Source of the DNA: Marinobacter sp. F4206
GTDB taxonomy: Bacteria; Pseudomonadota; Gammaproteobacteria; Pseudomonadales; Oleiphilaceae
Reading direction: 5' to 3'
DNA length: 64,000 nucleotides
Assembly (NCBI RefSeq): GCF_019392195.1
Contig: NZ_JAHXKI010000007.1
Location: 1 to 64,000 of the forward strand
In this document: in pieces, positions 1-8,882 of the stretch
Layout: each line of letters opens with the position of its first letter
How positions within the stretch are numbered: the first letter of the stretch is position 1
The notes under the pieces: model-generated
The model's input: only the letters and a program-made list of their open reading frames with translations
What the model was told of the DNA's origin: nothing
Databases searched by the model: none
Made by a program: the position numbers and the translations under genes

Positions 1-54
1 CTGCGCCGATGGTAGTGTGGCATTGCCCATGTGAGAGTAGGTCATCGTCAGACT
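1..54 (+). rRNA. rrf: 5S ribosomal RNA, 3' end only
   Basis: The first 54 bases match the conserved 3' half of gammaproteobacterial 5S rRNA, including the GATGGTAGTGTGG stretch, the GTGAGAGTAGG stretch and the closing TCATCGTCA. The 5' half lies outside the window. A strong terminator follows directly, so this is the end of an rRNA operon read rightward. The exact 3' end is estimated by comparison with remembered Pseudomonas 5S sequences. Confidence 0.93.
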
Positions 55-64
55 CTTAATACCT

Positions 65-96
65 AAACCCCAGCTTCGAGGAAGCTGGGGTTTTTT
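65..96 (+). terminator. Rho-independent terminator of the rRNA operon
   Basis: A perfect 13-bp stem (AAACCCCAGCTTC paired with GAAGCTGGGGTTT) encloses a 3-base loop and runs into six T residues on the + strand. It sits 10 bases after the 5S rRNA end. It also lies 30 bases past the stop of the leftward kinase gene, so it may act as a weak terminator in that direction too. Confidence 0.93.
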
Positions 97-125
97 ATTG
101 CCTGGAGAAATGGCTGTTAACGCGG

Positions 126-842
126 TCACGGCAGCCAGATTTCGAAGACACCTCCGCCAAAACTCCCGCCATTGTGCAGTTTAATGGAGCCGGTCCGCTC
201 ACCTTCACAATGGAGCCTGGCAACGGAGGAGGCGAAGAAAAGGCCGAGGCTGGTGCTGCCGCTATTGAAGTCCAGGGATTTAAAACTCAGCGTTCCCGTG
301 TGCTGCATGCTCTCCGGATATCCTGCGCCGTCGTCTTCAACACCTATGACGAGATAACCGCTGCGTTCCTCGGCAGTCAGTCGAATCCTGCTTCGGGTGT
401 ACCTGAGAGCATTGTTGAGGGTGTTGTTTAACACACCGGTCAGCAAGTCCGCGTCGAAGAAACCGTTAATATCCTGAGCTTCGATATGACATTCGATGCC
501 CAGACCGTTGAGGAGGGGCGTGTGTCGGGCAAGGTGCGCCGACAGAAAGTCCGGAACAAAATGCTCCTCGATGTGGGCCGACAGGTTGTCCTCACCAAGC
601 CGGTAGATACCCAATAGCTGCACCAGATCGTTGTGCATTCGCTCGGCTTCGTATTGCAGAGTGTTAAAACGGGATGAGTCATTGAGGTCTTTGTCGTAAT
701 CCGCTCGTAACTCATCGAGCGAGTTCAGCAGCATGCCCAGTGAATTTTTCATGTCATGGACGGCCGAGGCCAGCACCATGGAGAAATCTATGCTCTGGTT
801 GGCCATTCGTCCGGGCTTCTCCGGCTCTTGTGCGTCAGTCAT
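126..842 (-). CDS. Soluble sensor histidine kinase
   Basis: This 238-residue protein has the parts of a histidine kinase without any transmembrane or sensory domain. The dimerisation/phosphoacceptor box HDMKNSL puts the phosphorylated histidine at residue 29. The N-box lies at 139-147, the G1 box DDGAGYP at 170-176 and the G2 box GSTSLGLFFA at 195-204. I chose the ATG at 842 because it overlaps the stop of the upstream receiver-TPR gene as ATGA, although the frame stays open further upstream. It is the last gene of a leftward three-gene run with that receiver gene and the CrbS-like hybrid kinase. Its signal is unknown. I infer that it phosphorylates, or receives its signal through, the adjacent receiver-TPR protein. 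Confidence 0.85.
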   Translation of the reverse strand: MTDAQEPEKPGRMANQSIDFSMVLASAVHDMKNSLGMLLNSLDELRADYDKDLNDSSRFNTLQYEAERMHNDLVQLLGIYRLGEDNLSAHIEEHFVPDFLSAHLARHTPLLNGLGIECHIEAQDINGFFDADLLTGVLNNTLNNALRYTRSRIRLTAEERSGYLVIGVEDDGAGYPESMQHTGTLSFKSLDFNSGSTSLGLFFASSVARLHCEGERTGSIKLHNGGSFGGGVFEIWLP

Positions 843-2476
843 GCTGTCAGTCCTTCCAGTTTCCGGCACAGTGCCTTGTATCGCCGATGCTGCCGGTGTT
901 GCTCCGGCAGCCCCTCGAGCCGGTCGAGGCACACCCTGCACTGGCTCAGAAGGTCGCGGTTCGTCGAATCGTTTTCGTATTCCTTCATCAGCACCTGAAC
1001 CAGATTCAGGTTCAGCGCAGCGTGGTCCGGTACCACGCTCAGTGCTTGGGAAAAAGCCTCAGCCGCTGTCGCGAGCTGACCGGATTCAAAGGCTTTTATG
1101 CCATCCCGGTTGAGCGTACGCGCCTGTAGTTTCTGCCGGAATCCGACCGGCTCATCCAGCAGGCTCTCAATCTTCTGGACAACGTCTGCATCGTCGGCAA
1201 AACGTTCGGCGAGCTGTGCCAAGAGAGTCTTGGCATGGCTGTCATGTCCGACCCTGAATAGCGTCTTGGCGTAATCCAGGCCGGTCTCGGCATCCAGCAC
1301 TTCCGTGCTTTCAATATCCGCCTTAATCCCGGCGAGGAGCTTCTCCGCATCCTGCCGATTACCTTGACCGGCATGCACGCGGCATTGGATGATTCGGCTG
1401 CGAAGACTAATATCGGTGCGGTCGGAAAATCGTTTCTCCATTCTGCTGAGAGCAGTCATTGCCTCTCTGGCACGCTCTGCACCTTCGGGTTCCTGGTCGC
1501 CTTCACTGAGGTCTGAGAGGCTTTGGCCAAGGGCCAGGTGATGTTCGGGGCAGTCGTGTATCGAATGGGTGCCGAGGACAACAGTGCGTCGCCAGGCTTC
1601 AGATGCGGTTTCGATATCCTGATTGGCTTCGGCCAACTGTGCCAGATGTCGTTGCCGCAACAAGGCGTTCGGGGAATGTTCAACGGCCTGTTCGAGGATT
1701 CGTTGGGCCTGCCCCACCTTGCCTTGTCGTTCGAGACCATCGGCCAGCAGATCATAGGCTTCCATGTAGTCAGGATGGTTGGCGATGAGCTGCCTCAGAC
1801 TGTCGACGGCCTGATCGTAACTCCGGTTTGCCAGCAGGACCTTACTACGCCCGAGGCGGGCCCAGGACAGTTCCCTCTGGTTGAGTACCTCGTCGAAGAC
1901 TTTCGCCGCATGCGCCAGATCCCCGAGCCGGAAGTAGAGATCTCCCAGGGTCTTCATCAGCCACGTTTTGTAGCGTGGCTGCTTCGGTAGCGCCTGCAGG
2001 CACAGGGAGATTGCTTCTGGATAGTTCTCCCGGTCGATCTCCCGGTTAATGGGGTACAGGGCATTGCGCTGGTCAATCAGGGCGCTCAGGCGTTGCTCCA
2101 GCACCGCGCGGTTGATGGGTTTGGTCAGGTAACCGTCGGGCTGGTTTTCCCGGGCGCCCATAACCATCTGCTTAGAGGTTTCTGCGGTTACCATGAGAAA
2201 GAGCGACGAACGTTTCAGCAGTTTCTTGTGTCGGAGCTCCTCAAGCACGTGCTGGCCATTTCTGCCTTCTCCAAGGTTGTAGTCACAGAGCACAACATCA
2301 ATATGGTTGTAGGTGCACAGCTGAATGGCCTGGGCGGCATTGGGCACAAGTTCGATGGTGTCGGCACCGCAACTTCTGAGCATTTGCCGCATTGAAAGAC
2401 GAAAGTTCTCAAAATCATCAATGATCAGGTAGCTCAGCTTACGAAATGCATTTGCCGTGTTGCCGGGATCCGTCAT
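839..2476 (-). CDS. Response regulator with C-terminal TPR repeats
   Basis: Residues 15-130 form a CheY-like receiver: acidic pair D20/D21, phosphoacceptor D65 in VVLCDYNLG, the conserved Thr in MVTAE near 97, and K119 in the TKP motif. Residues from about 145 to 530 are rich in helical tetratricopeptide repeats (for example LGDLYFRLGDLAHAAKVF). There is no DNA-binding or enzymatic output domain, so output is probably through protein binding. The start overlaps the end of the hybrid kinase gene as ATGA (2473-2476), and its own stop overlaps the start of the soluble kinase in the same way, so the three are translationally coupled. The binding partner cannot be read from the sequence. Confidence 0.88.
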   Translation of the reverse strand: MTDPGNTANAFRKLSYLIIDDFENFRLSMRQMLRSCGADTIELVPNAAQAIQLCTYNHIDVVLCDYNLGEGRNGQHVLEELRHKKLLKRSSLFLMVTAETSKQMVMGARENQPDGYLTKPINRAVLEQRLSALIDQRNALYPINREIDRENYPEAISLCLQALPKQPRYKTWLMKTLGDLYFRLGDLAHAAKVFDEVLNQRELSWARLGRSKVLLANRSYDQAVDSLRQLIANHPDYMEAYDLLADGLERQGKVGQAQRILEQAVEHSPNALLRQRHLAQLAEANQDIETASEAWRRTVVLGTHSIHDCPEHHLALGQSLSDLSEGDQEPEGAERAREAMTALSRMEKRFSDRTDISLRSRIIQCRVHAGQGNRQDAEKLLAGIKADIESTEVLDAETGLDYAKTLFRVGHDSHAKTLLAQLAERFADDADVVQKIESLLDEPVGFRQKLQARTLNRDGIKAFESGQLATAAEAFSQALSVVPDHAALNLNLVQVLMKEYENDSTNRDLLSQCRVCLDRLEGLPEQHRQHRRYKALCRKLEGLTA

Positions 2477-5400
2477 GATCGTTTCTGCTTGAGTAACTTG
2501 TTGACTAGCGCCCGAAGCGCCGCCGGCTTAACGGGCTTGTACAGCATGTGGTAGCCCCGGCTGACCGCGTCTTCTCGGACCTCTGGCGCCATGTAGCCGG
2601 TTATCAGTATGCCCGGAATGTCATTGCTGACCGCTTCCCGGAGGCTATCCATGGCATCCAGCCCGTTCTTGTTATCATCCAGCTGGTAGTCTGCCAGGAT
2701 GATCTCAGGCGTCCGGCCATCAAGTTTGTGGATGGCATCCTCGAGACTCTCGGCGGCGGTGACATCGCATTTCCAGTTACCGAGCAGCGCCACCATCCCC
2801 TGGAGGATAGCAGGGTCATTGTCGATGCACAGGACATGAAGGCCGCCGAGGCTTGAAACCCGACGTGAGGAGGCCGCGGGCTTGTCGCCGGTTGGCTCAC
2901 GCTGTTCCGCAGCCGCGACCGGAACGGTAATGCCAAACAGGCTGCCCCGCCCCTGGATGGAGTGCACGGTTACCGGATGGTTGAGCATGCCGCTTATTCG
3001 GTCGACGATGGCCAGCCCAAGGCCCAGGCCTTTTTTGTCCCGGCCCGTCTGAAAGCGCCGGAATTCTTCAAAGATATGAGTCACCTGATCTTCCGGGATG
3101 CCTGGCCCGGTGTCCCAGACATCGATCCGGATGTAGCCCTTGAGTCTGCGACAGCCGAGCAGAATCTTGCCTTTGGGCGTGTAGCGGATGGCGTTCGAGA
3201 GAAAGTTCTGTATGACCCGGCGCAACAGCTTGGCATCTGACCTTACCCAGGCGGTGCTGGGTACAACGTGCAGTTCCAGCCCCTGGTCTTTGGCAATGGC
3301 GGAAAAATCGGTCGCCAGGTGTCGAAGGATGTCATTCACGGGGAAAACGCCAATGTTCGGCTCCAGGGCGCCGGCATCCAGTTTGGAAATGTCGAGCAGT
3401 GTACTGATAATCTCTTCGGCGGCACCGAGGGAGCTGTCGATATGTTCCACCAGGTCCTTCGCCTCACCATCGGATGACTTGCCGGCCAGGGCAGAGGTGA
3501 ACAGGCGGGCGGCGTTCAGGGGTTGCAGCAGGTCGTGGCTCGCCGAGGCCAGAAAACGGGTTTTACTCTGGTTGGCCTGTTCTGCGACGGACTTTGCCTT
3601 GAGCATCTGCTCGTTAATGACCTGGAGCTCCTGGGTCCGCTCCTTTACCCGTTGCTCCAGGTAAATGTTGGTTTCTTTCAGCGCCTGTTCGGTTCGGCGC
3701 ATGGCCGTGATGTCCTGGAAGGTGGTGACATAACCGCCGCCGGGAATGGGGCTGCCGTCGACCCGAAGCACCGTTCCATCCGGGCGCTGGCGTTCGTAGG
3801 ACATCGGCTTGCCCTCACGCATGCTGGCACACCGGTTGGCAACGATGTCATCAATGCGCCGGGCGGAGAGGTTGGCGTTGGTCAGGTTGTAGCGCATCAG
3901 GTCTTCCACCGGGCGGCCGACCCGGACGAAGCCTTTAGGATAGGTAAACAGCTCCAGATAGCGATGGTTCCAGACCACCAGCTGCTGCTGGTGGTTCACC
4001 ACCGACACGCCGAGGCTGATGTTTTCAATTGCCGACTGAAGCAGCTCACGACTGAAGGTCATGGCCTGGGAAGCTTCATCAACGATGCTGACCACATCCT
4101 CGATCTGCATGTCGCGACCGGTCAGGGTCGATTCCAGCACCACCCGCGCTGTGGATGCACCGATTACCGAAGCCAACTGCCGCTCGATGTATTTCATCAG
4201 GTGGGCAGAAGCAGGCCGGTGCGGATGCAGGCGAATCGCATTGCGGCGCTCGTAATTGCGGAAAATGGTCTCCGAGCGCTCCTCGCCCATGAAGCGGTCG
4301 GTCAGTGCCTGCAGGTCTGATGTCAGGATCTCCCCCTGCCAGCTCTGATGCTGCGCGGTTTCGGCTCTGGGCTGGGGATCATGGAAAAACGAGGCAATCT
4401 GGATCTTCTCCCGCACCCGCTGACGGGTGAGCATCGACAGCACCGTGTAGGTCAGGGTATTGATCCCGAGACTCCAGAGAATGCCATGGCTGGTCTGGTC
4501 CAGATCGGATCCGAACAGGGCGGTTGGCCGGGTCCAGCTCAGGCCCCAGAGGCCCTGGTTGATCAGGGTGTCTGTCACCCAGCCGGTACTCGCCAGCGCC
4601 GGCAACAGCAGCGTGTAGCACCACATCAGGAATCCGAGCGCCAGCCCCCACACAGCGCCCATGTAGTTGCCCCGACGCCAGATAATGCCGCCCACAAGGG
4701 CCGGACCAAACTGGGCGGCTGCGGCAAAGGAGAGCAGGCCGAAGGCGGTCAGGCTATAGTCCGCACCTGCCATCCGATAGAAGCCATAGGCGGTGAGCAG
4801 CACCACGAAGATGGCCACGCGTCGGATGCTCAGGAGCAGGTAGCTCAGGTCTGCACGCCGGTTCATTCTCGGGCGGAAGAACTTCAGCAGGGCCGGCATG
4901 ATGATTTCGTTACTGACCATGGTCGCGATGGCAACCGAACAGACAATGACCATGGCCGCCGCGGCAGACCCGCCGCCGAGGAACGCCAGGATCGCCAGCC
5001 ATTCTTCGCCCGCCATGATGGGGAGTTGCAGGATAAGGATGTCGGGATTGCCGTTCGCCGCCTCGGGGGCCAGCAGGCCGGCGGCAGCAATCGGAAGCAC
5101 GAATGCGCTGGCGACGATCAGGTAAATGGGCATTGCCCAGCGGGCAACCTCGAAATCCCGGTGATCGGTGTTCTCGACGACCATGACGTGAAACTGTCGG
5201 GGTAAACAGATGATCGCCAGCATGGCCACGAGTGTCTGGGTAATGAATGCCGGCGCCTCAAGACCATCGGTGGTCAGAGTGCTGATCAGGTCTGCGTCCT
5301 GCGCTCGGTCGAACAGTTCTCCAAAGCCACCATAGAGTCCGTAACCGACAAACAGCCCAACGGCGACGAAGGCCACCAGTTTGATCAACGATTCGAAGGC

Positions 5401-5991
5401 AACGGCCTGAATCATGCCACGGTGGTGTTCCGTCGATTCCAGGTGGCGGGTACCAAACAGGACCGTAAAAACCGCCAGGGCCAGGGTGATGTACCACGCC
5501 GAGTCATTCCAGGCCACGGTACTGAGCTCCCCGGTTCCGGTGCCGGCCTCGGAGAGGACATTGAAGCCCATGGAGATCGCTTTCAGCTGAAGGGCGATAT
5601 AAGGCACGCTGCCGATCAGGGCGAACGTTGCAATCATCGCCGCCAGGAGTTGGGACTTGCCGTAGCGCGAGGCAATGAAATCGGCAATGGACGTGCTGTT
5701 ATTACGCTTGCTGATGTAGATGATCCGGCGGAGCAGGGGCGCACCGAACAGGAAGACAAGGAGCGGGCCAAGATAGATGGGCAGAAAGCCTAGCCCCTCC
5801 TGGGTCGCCCGTCCGACCGCGCCGTAAAACGTCCAGGAGGTGAAATAGACCGCCAGAGAAAGCGCATAGATATGCGTACGCGCGAGCCGTCGGCGGTAGA
5901 GTCCCGGATGTTTGTCACCGGCCCAGGCGATGACAAACAGAATCGAGATGTAGGTAAAGGAGATTAAGACCAGCAGCCAGGCACTAATCAT
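2473..5991 (-). CDS. crbS: Hybrid histidine kinase with sodium/solute symporter domain (CrbS/MxtR-like)
   Basis: This 1172-residue inner-membrane protein starts with a sodium:solute symporter (PutP-like) module of about 13 helices, residues 1-510. A PAS domain follows near 655-770, then a short coiled coil, a HisKA box with H819 in SASHDLLQPLN, an ATPase domain (N-box near 932, GLGLGLAIV), and a C-terminal receiver with D1101. This layout is that of CrbS/MxtR, which with CrbR/ErdR activates acetyl-CoA synthetase and acetate use in Vibrio and Pseudomonas. The nearby acetate permease supports the assignment. No CrbR-type LuxR regulator lies in the window, so that partner would be elsewhere. CbrA and ErcS share parts of this architecture, so the symbol is a context-based inference. 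Confidence 0.85.
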   Translation of the reverse strand: MISAWLLVLISFTYISILFVIAWAGDKHPGLYRRRLARTHIYALSLAVYFTSWTFYGAVGRATQEGLGFLPIYLGPLLVFLFGAPLLRRIIYISKRNNSTSIADFIASRYGKSQLLAAMIATFALIGSVPYIALQLKAISMGFNVLSEAGTGTGELSTVAWNDSAWYITLALAVFTVLFGTRHLESTEHHRGMIQAVAFESLIKLVAFVAVGLFVGYGLYGGFGELFDRAQDADLISTLTTDGLEAPAFITQTLVAMLAIICLPRQFHVMVVENTDHRDFEVARWAMPIYLIVASAFVLPIAAAGLLAPEAANGNPDILILQLPIMAGEEWLAILAFLGGGSAAAAMVIVCSVAIATMVSNEIIMPALLKFFRPRMNRRADLSYLLLSIRRVAIFVVLLTAYGFYRMAGADYSLTAFGLLSFAAAAQFGPALVGGIIWRRGNYMGAVWGLALGFLMWCYTLLLPALASTGWVTDTLINQGLWGLSWTRPTALFGSDLDQTSHGILWSLGINTLTYTVLSMLTRQRVREKIQIASFFHDPQPRAETAQHQSWQGEILTSDLQALTDRFMGEERSETIFRNYERRNAIRLHPHRPASAHLMKYIERQLASVIGASTARVVLESTLTGRDMQIEDVVSIVDEASQAMTFSRELLQSAIENISLGVSVVNHQQQLVVWNHRYLELFTYPKGFVRVGRPVEDLMRYNLTNANLSARRIDDIVANRCASMREGKPMSYERQRPDGTVLRVDGSPIPGGGYVTTFQDITAMRRTEQALKETNIYLEQRVKERTQELQVINEQMLKAKSVAEQANQSKTRFLASASHDLLQPLNAARLFTSALAGKSSDGEAKDLVEHIDSSLGAAEEIISTLLDISKLDAGALEPNIGVFPVNDILRHLATDFSAIAKDQGLELHVVPSTAWVRSDAKLLRRVIQNFLSNAIRYTPKGKILLGCRRLKGYIRIDVWDTGPGIPEDQVTHIFEEFRRFQTGRDKKGLGLGLAIVDRISGMLNHPVTVHSIQGRGSLFGITVPVAAAEQREPTGDKPAASSRRVSSLGGLHVLCIDNDPAILQGMVALLGNWKCDVTAAESLEDAIHKLDGRTPEIILADYQLDDNKNGLDAMDSLREAVSNDIPGILITGYMAPEVREDAVSRGYHMLYKPVKPAALRALVNKLLKQKRS

Positions 5992-6035
5992 GGTAGAGCG
6001 ATTCCGTCGGGTGCGGGCATTGTGCTACCGGCCTG

Positions 6036-6542
6036 TCAGCCGGTGCAGACTGTTTTCAGTAGCGTGTCGGAGGTGTCCAACACCTTCATGTTGTCGACCC
6101 GGGGTGTGCCGTCTGAGCCCAAGGGTACCAGTTCCCGGGATTCGCAGTTGAGAATGTGGATCCGGTGCGACACGGCATCCGTCAGTTTCTGCTCAAAGCG
6201 ATACAGGGTAAACCGGACGATATCGGAGTTGGAGGTATCCTGGCTAATGCTCTTGGTGTCCACGGTTGAGAACGCGGTGACATAGGGGAAGGCAAAGGTC
6301 CAGGGGCGCCAGAGAATGCCGTCCGTTTCCGTGTCGACCACGATCGCCTCCTCGGGAAGCAGGGTTTTCTTGTGGTCGTACCAGGTGTATTCACCGTGGA
6401 TCAGGTAGCCGAGCATTCCGATTCCGGCAAACGCCGGGATAATCCACTTTGGAGCTTTATTGCGGGTAGCAGCACGGATGCCAAGGGCAATGCCGGCAGC
6501 GCCCAGGCCGCAAAATACAGTGGCGACTAAGGTCCAGAACAT
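6036..6542 (-). CDS. Conserved-looking membrane-anchored protein of unknown function
   Basis: I do not recognise a named family in this 168-residue protein. Two hydrophobic helices near residues 3-22 and 33-50 form a hairpin. They are followed by a soluble domain of about 110 residues that starts around EYTWYDHKK and contains two cysteines (C131 approx. in HILNCESRE and one near the C-terminus). It is expressed leftward between actP and the CrbS-like kinase gene, with 44 bases to the latter. A strong terminator separates it from actP, so it probably has its own promoter, or shares one with the kinase operon. Its position in the acetate island suggests, but does not show, a link to acetate sensing or transport. 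Confidence 0.75.
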   Translation of the reverse strand: MFWTLVATVFCGLGAAGIALGIRAATRNKAPKWIIPAFAGIGMLGYLIHGEYTWYDHKKTLLPEEAIVVDTETDGILWRPWTFAFPYVTAFSTVDTKSISQDTSNSDIVRFTLYRFEQKLTDAVSHRIHILNCESRELVPLGSDGTPRVDNMKVLDTSDTLLKTVCTG

Positions 6543-6553
6543 ACAATCGTTTC

Positions 6554-6593
6554 CTCAAAAAAGAACGGGCTCCCTCATTGAGGAAGCCCGTTC
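6554..6593 (-). terminator. Rho-independent terminator after actP
   Basis: On the minus strand GAACGGGCTTCCT pairs with AGGGAGCCCGTTC, with one G-T-type mismatch and a short loop, and is followed by TTTTTT. It lies about 40 bases beyond the actP stop and just upstream of the next leftward gene. Confidence 0.9.
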
Positions 6594-6634
6594 AGTACAA
6601 CCTGTCAATTCAATGAATCAGGTCGGGTTGTAGC

Positions 6635-8401
6635 TTAGTGGTCTTGAGCCTGACCGGAACCGCGTGGGTAACGGACGCTTTCAACCAGCTCCTGAATCTC
6701 AACGGGCGGTTCTTCAGTTGCGTTGGATACAACGAAGGCTACCGCAAAGTTGATGATTGCACCAACCGCGCCGATAGACAGCGGGGAGATGCCCAGTACC
6801 CAGTTTTCCGGGGTGTCTGGCAGGTTGTTGGTGCCCGGAATGAACAGCCAGCCCTTGTACACGAAGATGTAAGCCAGGGTGAAGCCCAGACCGGTCAGCA
6901 TGCCAGCAATGGCGCCGGTGTTGTTAACGCGCTTGGAGAAGATACCCATCATCAGCGCCGGGAACAGGGATGCAGCGGCGATACCGAATGCCAGCGCAAC
7001 GACCTGTGCCGCGAAGCCTGGGGGATTTGCACCAAGCCAGGTGGCAACCACGATTGCCACGGCCATGGAAATCCGTGCCGCCAACAATTCGCCTTTCTCC
7101 GTAATATTCGGGTTGATGGAACCCTTGATCAGATCGTGACTGACTGCGGAGGAGATCGCCAGCAACAGACCTGCCGCCGTGGACAGAGCCGCTGCAAGAC
7201 CACCCGCTGCAATCAGGCCGATGACCCAGCCAGGCAGGTTGGCAATTTCCGGGTTGGCCAGTACCAGGATATCCCGGTTAACAACCAACTCGTTGCCTTC
7301 CCAGCCGCGTGCCTGAGCTTCGGATTCGAAAGCCGGGCTGTCGTTATACAGCTGGATGCGGCCGTCGGAGTTCTTGTCCTCAAACTGGATCAGACCGGTA
7401 ACTTCCCATTCCTTCACCCAGTTCGGACGCTCATCGTACTGGATCGGCTGCGCTGAAGTGCCGTCCGGGTAGATGGTGGTCATCAGGTTCAGGCGCGCCA
7501 TGGAGGCAACAGCCGGAGCGGTCAGGTACAGCAGGGCAATGAATACCAGGGCCCAGCCGGCAGACCAGCGAGCGTCCGCAACCTTCGGTACGGTGAAGAA
7601 GCGGATGATGACGTGTGGCAGACCCGCGGTACCGATCATCAGCGACAGGGTGAACAGGACCATGTTCAGCTTGTTGTCCACGTCCGCGGTGTACTCGTTG
7701 AAGCCGAGGTCAGTGATGACCTGATTCAGCTTGGCGAGCAGTGGCATGCCAGAATCGGCGTGCGTGGAGAACAGACCGAGACCGGGGATTGGGTTGCCGG
7801 TCAGTTGCACGGAGATAAACACCGCAGGGATGGTGTAGGCGATGATCAGCACGCAGTACTGGGCTACCTGGGTGTAGGTGATGCCCTTCATGCCGCCGAG
7901 TACGGCGTAGATGAAGACCACGATCGCAGCGATGATAAGACCCAGAGTGGCGTCCACTTCGAGGAACCGTGAGAAGGCAACACCGGCGCCCGCCATTTGA
8001 CCGATTACGTAGGTTACAGACGCGACAATCAGGCAGAGAACCGCTACCAGACGCGCATTCTTGCTGTAGAAACGGTCACCGATGAACTCGGGAACCGTGA
8101 ACTTGCCAAACTTCCTCAGGTACGGAGCGAGCAGCATGGCGAGCAGCACATAGCCGCCGGTCCAGCCCATGAGGAAGGTTGAGTTGGCATAACCACCGGC
8201 GGCAATGAGGCCAGCCATGGAAATGAAGGATGCCGCTGACATCCAGTCCGCACCGATCGCCATACCGTTGGTGATCGGATGAACGCCGCCGCCGGCGACA
8301 TAGAAGTCCTTGGTGCTACCGGCTTTCGCCCAGATAGCGATCAGGATGTAGAGGAGGAAGGAGCCCCCTACGAAGATGATATTGATGGCAAATTGGCTCA
8401 T
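6635..8401 (-). CDS. actP: Cation/acetate symporter ActP
   Basis: This 588-residue sodium:solute symporter family protein has about 13 hydrophobic helices. Typical motifs are GGMKGITYTQVAQY and AGLLLAISSAVSHDL. It would import acetate and other short carboxylates with a cation across the inner membrane. It is longer than the enteric ActP (about 549 residues) because of a hydrophilic stretch around residues 305-385. That stretch contains an EF-hand-like loop, DKNSDGRIQLYN, starting at D342. The DUF485 gene lies 6 bases upstream and is surely co-transcribed. A terminator follows. Neighbouring CrbS-like, exonuclease and DUF294 genes reinforce the acetate assignment. Substrate specificity within the family is inferred. 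Confidence 0.93.
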   Translation of the reverse strand: MSQFAINIIFVGGSFLLYILIAIWAKAGSTKDFYVAGGGVHPITNGMAIGADWMSAASFISMAGLIAAGGYANSTFLMGWTGGYVLLAMLLAPYLRKFGKFTVPEFIGDRFYSKNARLVAVLCLIVASVTYVIGQMAGAGVAFSRFLEVDATLGLIIAAIVVFIYAVLGGMKGITYTQVAQYCVLIIAYTIPAVFISVQLTGNPIPGLGLFSTHADSGMPLLAKLNQVITDLGFNEYTADVDNKLNMVLFTLSLMIGTAGLPHVIIRFFTVPKVADARWSAGWALVFIALLYLTAPAVASMARLNLMTTIYPDGTSAQPIQYDERPNWVKEWEVTGLIQFEDKNSDGRIQLYNDSPAFESEAQARGWEGNELVVNRDILVLANPEIANLPGWVIGLIAAGGLAAALSTAAGLLLAISSAVSHDLIKGSINPNITEKGELLAARISMAVAIVVATWLGANPPGFAAQVVALAFGIAAASLFPALMMGIFSKRVNNTGAIAGMLTGLGFTLAYIFVYKGWLFIPGTNNLPDTPENWVLGISPLSIGAVGAIINFAVAFVVSNATEEPPVEIQELVESVRYPRGSGQAQDH

Positions 8402-8407
8402 TCGTTC

Positions 8408-8671
8408 TTACTCCTCGTGCACGCCGAATTTTTCGTCGATCTTGTTCATGCGCCATGCGTAGTGAAAAATCAGCGCGATGAACGTGAGAATGGAACCTTG
8501 CTGGGCAAACCAGAAGCCCAGGTCCGTTCCACCGACGGGAATGCCGGCCAGCAGGGGACGGAGCAAAATTGCAAAGCCGTAGGAAACGAGGGCCCAAACG
8601 ACAAGGCTCCCGAGTATGAGGCGCAGGTTCGCCTTCCAGTAGTTTTCAGCGTCGTAGCTATGACCTGACAT
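8408..8671 (-). CDS. yjcH: DUF485 membrane protein, partner of ActP (YjcH-like)
   Basis: This 87-residue protein has two hydrophobic helices, around 20-40 and 53-73, and a charged C-terminus. That is the standard size and layout of the DUF485/YjcH family, which is almost always encoded just before actP. Its precise role is not established. It begins the yjcH-actP operon. A good ribosome site (AGGAG, read on the minus strand) sits 7 bases before the ATG at 8671. The AT-rich gap upstream (8672-8882) must hold the promoter, but I could not identify convincing -35/-10 elements. Confidence 0.9.
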   Translation of the reverse strand: MSGHSYDAENYWKANLRLILGSLVVWALVSYGFAILLRPLLAGIPVGGTDLGFWFAQQGSILTFIALIFHYAWRMNKIDEKFGVHEE

Positions 8672-8882
8672 AGGATCACTCCTGTTTTGTTGTTGTGGAG
8701 GTAGGGTGGGTTTTATATGTGCTTTTCCGGATAGAGAATTTATTATTCATATAGTGACTCTCCGACTTGTTGTCATATCTGACTTTACCGGTCAAGCGAT
8801 TTATAGATATTGGCAAAAGGTCTAATTCTCAGTCATTTGCCGTCGTTTTGGGTCATTCGACGAGCACAGATTCCCTATTTGT

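Noticed and set aside
8672..8882. A sigma-54 or CRP site upstream of yjcH-actP
   Set aside because: I looked for TGGC-N8-TTGC and TGTGA-N6-TCACA on the minus strand and found no convincing match; a TTGACC at 8795-8790 lacks a suitable -10 element.
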